Of a stretch of 64,000 nucleotides of DNA, positions 59,511 to 64,000 are shown in pieces. The DNA is from an uncultured Bacteroidota bacterium (GTDB lineage Bacteria > Bacteroidota > Bacteroidia > Chitinophagales > Chitinophagaceae): positions 142,398 to 206,397 of the forward strand of contig CAIKYB010000037.1 in NCBI GenBank assembly GCA_903831575.1. The letters are read 5' to 3'. The notes below the pieces were generated by a model that was not told the DNA's origin, searched no databases, and saw only the letters and a program-made list of their open reading frames with translations. Position 1 is the stretch's first letter. The number at the start of each line of letters is the position of its first letter. The translations under genes and the position numbers were made by a program.

Positions 59511-59773
59511 TTAGATTTTCAATAATAGATTTAATTAAATCTTTTTAAGAAACTAAATTTTTCATTGGATTGGATGGTTTGGATAATTTTTGTTTTCATG
59601 GTTCAGTTTAAAAACTTGGTTTGTAGGATATTGGATATTTGGATAATTGTTTGCACATATCCTAGACGTTTTTTTTAAAGAAATATTATTAAGAAAGTAT
59701 TGGTCTTTTCAATTTCAAGTATATAAATGGAAATTAAGTAAGTAGTTCCACTTAATTTACTCTTATGCTATAG

Positions 59774-59793
59774 AAGTCTTTATATAAAGACTT
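59774..59793. repeat. 20-bp perfect palindrome AAGTCTTTATATAAAGACTT
   Basis: Direct reading in non-coding DNA. Confidence 0.9.
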
Positions 59794-60011
59794 TTATGGC
59801 AATGTATACTATAGAATATTATTATCTTTAGTAGATATTAAAATTCAGCAATTGAAATTTTTTGGTTGGATATTGGTTAAAACGGGTATGTAAATCTAAT
59901 ATCCTAATCATGGGAATACTAACAATAGAAAAGATAATTTTATAAGATTTGGGTTTATCCTGAATAAAGTTAAGTAGCTACACTTATAGTGATAATGGAA
60001 TTACCAAAAGA

Positions 60012-61010
60012 TCAGATAAACCAAGCCGTATTTCTGTTAAAGGAAAAGCTAACCAACTCCCCTACTGTATAAGTGTTTTCAATAGTAGCAATGTCTATTA
60101 ATTGATCATGTGTTGATACTGTGACAATATTGTAATTAGGTCTATGATTAATTTCTTGCACGATCCCTTTAATAGAATTATTTGTAGAGGTATTAAAAGA
60201 AAAATAATTTGGACGTATAAGCATTTGCCTTTTTTCTGAATGATTTCCGAGTGGCAAAAGCCATTGAAAAAATGTACTTTTATAATCAAGTAATTGATAT
60301 TCGCCTAATACATTCGCACAATACTTATTTAGTGGTTGATGGTATAACTCAATTGGATTTCCAAACTGTTCAATTTTGCCATCTTTTAATATAATTAAAT
60401 CATCTGCCCAGGATAGTAAGTCTGACGAATCGTGCGAAACCATTATGCAGGAGATCTTCAGCATATCCATCAAGTCATTTATTACTTGCTTAATGATATT
60501 CTTGTTATAATAATCTAAATTAGAAAATGGCTCATCCAATAAAAGTAAATCTGGTTTTGCAGTTAATAATTTCGCTAAGGCTACACGTTGCTTTTCACCC
60601 CCTGATAACTCATCGGTCCATCTGTCAAAAAGATGATTGATTCTGCATAATTCATATAGATTTGAAGATTCCATTTCACTCATCTCATTTGCATAGGAAA
60701 GGATTTCATGAATTTTATAATTATTTCTTAATTCAAAATGCTGGCTTAAATATGCAATCTTTGGATGCCCTGCTATCAATGTTTCATTAGGGCCTTTTAT
60801 TTTTTCGCCTTTGTAAAGGATATGTCCAGCATCAAGCTGTTCTAATCCAGCAATTAATTTCAGAAAAGTACTTTTACCTGAACCTGTCTCCCCCATTATA
60901 GCAATTTTCCTATCGGCATACAAATTAATAGAGATGCCATCAATAGCTGGTTTTGAAATCAATATTTTTACAGCGCCAGTAATTGAAATAAGAGTTGAGG
61001 AATCAATCAT
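60012..61010 (-). CDS. ABC transporter ATP-binding protein (no permease in window)
   Basis: GETGSGKSTFLKLIAGLEQL; LSGGEKQRVALAKLLTAKPDLLLLDEPFSNLD; C-terminal TOBE-like region. Confidence 0.9.
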   Translation of the reverse strand: MIDSSTLISITGAVKILISKPAIDGISINLYADRKIAIMGETGSGKSTFLKLIAGLEQLDAGHILYKGEKIKGPNETLIAGHPKIAYLSQHFELRNNYKIHEILSYANEMSEMESSNLYELCRINHLFDRWTDELSGGEKQRVALAKLLTAKPDLLLLDEPFSNLDYYNKNIIKQVINDLMDMLKISCIMVSHDSSDLLSWADDLIILKDGKIEQFGNPIELYHQPLNKYCANVLGEYQLLDYKSTFFQWLLPLGNHSEKRQMLIRPNYFSFNTSTNNSIKGIVQEINHRPNYNIVTVSTHDQLIDIATIENTYTVGELVSFSFNRNTAWFI

Positions 61011-61051
61011 TTTTTAATTTATGCACAAATTTAAGTGTATAAATTCAAGAG

Positions 61052-63532
61052 TCATTTTCTTTTTAAGAATTTTATAGGCTCAATCCAAAATGTAGATATT
61101 ATTGCAACTACTATACAAAGTGTAATCTGATTGATAGTGATTAAATTTAATTCAAATAAATTTCTTGCAAATGGAACGTAAATCAAAATGATAATCAAGG
61201 TTAAAGTAATGGCAGTAATAAACGGGACCAGTTTGTTTTTATATTTTATGGTTTTTAAAACTGTATATATAAATGATCTGTTTATTAATGTAAGAAAAAT
61301 ATTACTCAATAATAGTGTTATAAATACGATTGTTCTGACAATATTCTCTGATAATCCAAGATTTAAATAATAATAGCCTAAACCTAAACATCCTGATGTA
61401 ATAATCAATCCCTGTATTATACTTGTACTCAATTGAGAAACTGATAAAAAAGTAGTCCCTAATTTTAATGGAGGTCTATTCATTGTATTTGGCTCCATCG
61501 GTTCATTTTCGTAAATGATAGAGCATGTTGGACCCATAATTAGTTCAAGAAAAATAACATGAACGGGAGAAAATAAATTTGAAAATTTCCAATCTAACAT
61601 TATTGGTATAATAACAATAAGTATGATAGGAATATGAATTGAAACAATATATTGAATAGCTTTTTTTAAATTGTCATAAATTTTTCTTCCAAGTCCTATC
61701 GCGTCTGTCATATGGAATAAGTCATCATCAATGATTATCAACGCTGCTGAACTCTTGGCAACTTCACTTCCCCTATTTCCCATTGCAATACCAATATCAG
61801 CAGCTTTCAATGCAGGTGCATCATTAACACCATCTCCTGTCATGGCTACGACTTCGCCATTTTCTTTTAATGCCATTATTACTTTTAATTTTGCTTCCGG
61901 AAACATTCTTGCAAAAATATTGACGTCTTTTACTTTCTTTCGTAATTCAATGGCATTAAGCTTTAAGATTTCATCCCCAGTACAAACGCTTTCATTATCA
62001 CCTAAATTAATTTGCTGAGCAATAGAGGTTGCGGTTTCAGGAAAATCACCAGTTATCATTTTCACAACAATGCCTGCATCTTTGAATCTTTTAATTGTTT
62101 GAGTAATTGAATCCTTAGGTGGATCCTGAAATGCAATCAGACCTATAAATTTAAAATTAAATTCCTGTTGGGATACAGGCCATTTTTTTTCATGCCAATT
62201 ACTTTTTCCAATGCCTAATACACGAAATCCATTTTTTGCATAGCTCCTTGACTGATCTAGTATTTTATTTTTAGCTTCTTCATCTAAATCACATTGATTT
62301 AATATTCCTTCAGGAGCACCTTTAACAGCAATAATAATATCACCTAAATCACTTTCGAAAATATGAGTCATAATTGGAGGAACTCCTCCTAGAGGATATT
62401 CGTGAATTTGAGCAAATGATTTTTTTTTAGTTATTAAAGTATCGTACAAATTGTGAATGGCTTTTTCCATTGGATCAAATGGGATTATTTCACTACTCCA
62501 CATGGCGTATTCTATTATTTCAATAGGTATGTCTTTCGCAAAATTAATATGGTATGATTTTTTAGTAACCACATCATAAACATATTCAATACTCATTTTA
62601 TTTTGAGTAATTGTTCCTGTTTTGTCTACACAAATAACAGTAGCAGAACCTAATGTTTCAACATATTGAGGCTGTTTTACAATTATACTATTTCTTTTCA
62701 ATAATCTGAAAGCCCCTAAAGCCTGAAATGTACTAAATGCAACCGGTATTTCTTCAGGGAATATACTCATCGCAACAGTAAGTCCTTTTATAAAAGAATC
62801 AATCATATTTGATGATTGTATGTAATTGAAAATAACAATAACAAGAAAAGCAATAGCCCCTATTATGATCATATTTCTAACAAATGATCTAATTTGATTT
62901 TGTAAGGGAGTTTTCGAAATGTCAATTTTTTCCAAAGACAATCCAATCTTTCCAAACATTGTATTTAATCCAACTCTTGTTATTTGTATGATTGCAGAAC
63001 CACTGGAAACTAATGCTCCTCTGTATACTTGATTATTCGCTGTTGAATTTTTAAAAATAGGGAATGATTCACCTGTTAGAATGGATTCGTTTACTGAAAA
63101 ATCATTAGCCAAAACTATCAAGCCATCTGCGGATATGATTTCTCCTTCTACTAATTTCAATAAATCATTAACAACAATTTCATCAATTAAAATCTGAATT
63201 TCAAATCCATTTCTAATTACTTTGACTTTAGATGTAGCTATTTTTTTTAAAACTAAAATTGCATTCTTACTTCTATATTCCTGAAATATTGAAATACCAC
63301 TAACGATAAGAATAGAAATCATCATGATCATGCCTTCCTTAATTTGGCCGACAGTGAAATAAATGATACATGAAATAAGCAGTATTATAAACATTGGTTC
63401 GAGCAGTATTTCTCGTAGAATGTTTATTAAAATACTATCCTCTGAAAATTGCAAGGAATTATTACCAAATTTTGATCTGTTTAATTCAACTTGTTTATCA
63501 TTAAGACCGATATGAGATTCAGGAATTGACAT
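61052..63532 (-). CDS. Cation-translocating P-type ATPase
   Basis: TGES, DKTGTIT, MTGDGVNDAPALKAADIGIAMG motifs; N-terminal cation-ATPase domain. Confidence 0.95.
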   Translation of the reverse strand: MSIPESHIGLNDKQVELNRSKFGNNSLQFSEDSILINILREILLEPMFIILLISCIIYFTVGQIKEGMIMMISILIVSGISIFQEYRSKNAILVLKKIATSKVKVIRNGFEIQILIDEIVVNDLLKLVEGEIISADGLIVLANDFSVNESILTGESFPIFKNSTANNQVYRGALVSSGSAIIQITRVGLNTMFGKIGLSLEKIDISKTPLQNQIRSFVRNMIIIGAIAFLVIVIFNYIQSSNMIDSFIKGLTVAMSIFPEEIPVAFSTFQALGAFRLLKRNSIIVKQPQYVETLGSATVICVDKTGTITQNKMSIEYVYDVVTKKSYHINFAKDIPIEIIEYAMWSSEIIPFDPMEKAIHNLYDTLITKKKSFAQIHEYPLGGVPPIMTHIFESDLGDIIIAVKGAPEGILNQCDLDEEAKNKILDQSRSYAKNGFRVLGIGKSNWHEKKWPVSQQEFNFKFIGLIAFQDPPKDSITQTIKRFKDAGIVVKMITGDFPETATSIAQQINLGDNESVCTGDEILKLNAIELRKKVKDVNIFARMFPEAKLKVIMALKENGEVVAMTGDGVNDAPALKAADIGIAMGNRGSEVAKSSAALIIIDDDLFHMTDAIGLGRKIYDNLKKAIQYIVSIHIPIILIVIIPIMLDWKFSNLFSPVHVIFLELIMGPTCSIIYENEPMEPNTMNRPPLKLGTTFLSVSQLSTSIIQGLIITSGCLGLGYYYLNLGLSENIVRTIVFITLLLSNIFLTLINRSFIYTVLKTIKYKNKLVPFITAITLTLIIILIYVPFARNLFELNLITINQITLCIVVAIISTFWIEPIKFLKRK

Positions 63533-63585
63533 ATATTCAAAAATTCTGTTTATAAATCTAAAACAGTAATTTAAATGTAATTTAT

Positions 63586-63966
63586 CTAAAGCTTATCAGA
63601 AATGTAGCATACGAAATCTTTACTTAATTCATTAATGTCTTTTTCGAATGAATAAATAATATTTTCAATATTTTTATTATGACTTGATAATTGCTCTAAT
63701 CTCGCATCTTCATTTTTTACTAATTCTTTAGTAATTATATAATCATGGTTGACTATATTTTGTTTAATCTCAGTAATCATATTCTGCTTACTTAAAAATT
63801 CGTTTTGAAAAAATAAAGATTCTAATGTAGAAATACTATTATTATTTTTCTCATTTACTTCTTTCAGCATATTATCTAATGCTTTTATTTGTGATTCATA
63901 AAAATTTACAATTTTAAGAAATTCGAAATTTTTATTGTTTAAAATATTCGATTTAACATGCTTCAT
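63586..63966 (-). CDS. Hypothetical coiled-coil protein
   Basis: 126-aa ORF, Asn/Lys/Glu rich, helical; upstream of the P-type ATPase on the same strand. Confidence 0.5.
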   Translation of the reverse strand: MKHVKSNILNNKNFEFLKIVNFYESQIKALDNMLKEVNEKNNNSISTLESLFFQNEFLSKQNMITEIKQNIVNHDYIITKELVKNEDARLEQLSSHNKNIENIIYSFEKDINELSKDFVCYISDKL

Positions 63967-64000
63967 AAATGAGTATTGTTTAAATTTTCAATGTTTCCAA

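Noticed and set aside
1-64000. CRISPR arrays, transposases, integrases, prophage genes, toxin-antitoxin or known defence systems
   Set aside because: Looked for repeat-spacer patterns and typical protein motifs on both strands; none supported.

Overview
This is an AT-rich chromosomal segment that looks like a member of Bacteroidota, probably Chitinophagia-like. That is an inference from a T9SS sorting domain, TAnnTTTG-type promoters, DUF families and a Bacteroidota-style Lgt and arginine decarboxylase. It is mostly housekeeping: a pyrB-pyrC-carA-carB operon (carB cut by the left edge), lepA, tpiA, rpmE, lgt, arginine decarboxylase, rplT/rpmI, infC, thrS, parC/parE, hutI/ftcD and psuG/psuK. 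It also carries a GDP-heptose biosynthesis cluster, an ECF-sigma / CpxP-CnrX-like sensor / multicopper-oxidase operon, an ABC-F protein, a TonB receptor and a P-type ATPase. I found no rRNA, tRNA, CRISPR array, transposase or prophage. The most interesting signals are small or non-coding: (1) a 36-codon ORF, below the ORF-track cutoff, that reads straight through an intrinsic terminator and stops 6 nt before pyrB, an architecture like the E. coli pyrL/pyrBI attenuator; (2) a structured rpmI-rplT 5' leader with a GCAA-capped hairpin; (3) a 1.08-kb non-coding gap (58936-60011) with two terminator hairpins, two perfect long palindromes, a duplicated 16-nt dyad and an iterated 11-mer; (4) a CnrYXH-like sigma-factor operon joined to a T9SS-secreted multicopper oxidase; (5) a P-type ATPase with non-standard M4/M6 ion-site motifs. 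All product names come from reading protein motifs by eye; no database search was run.
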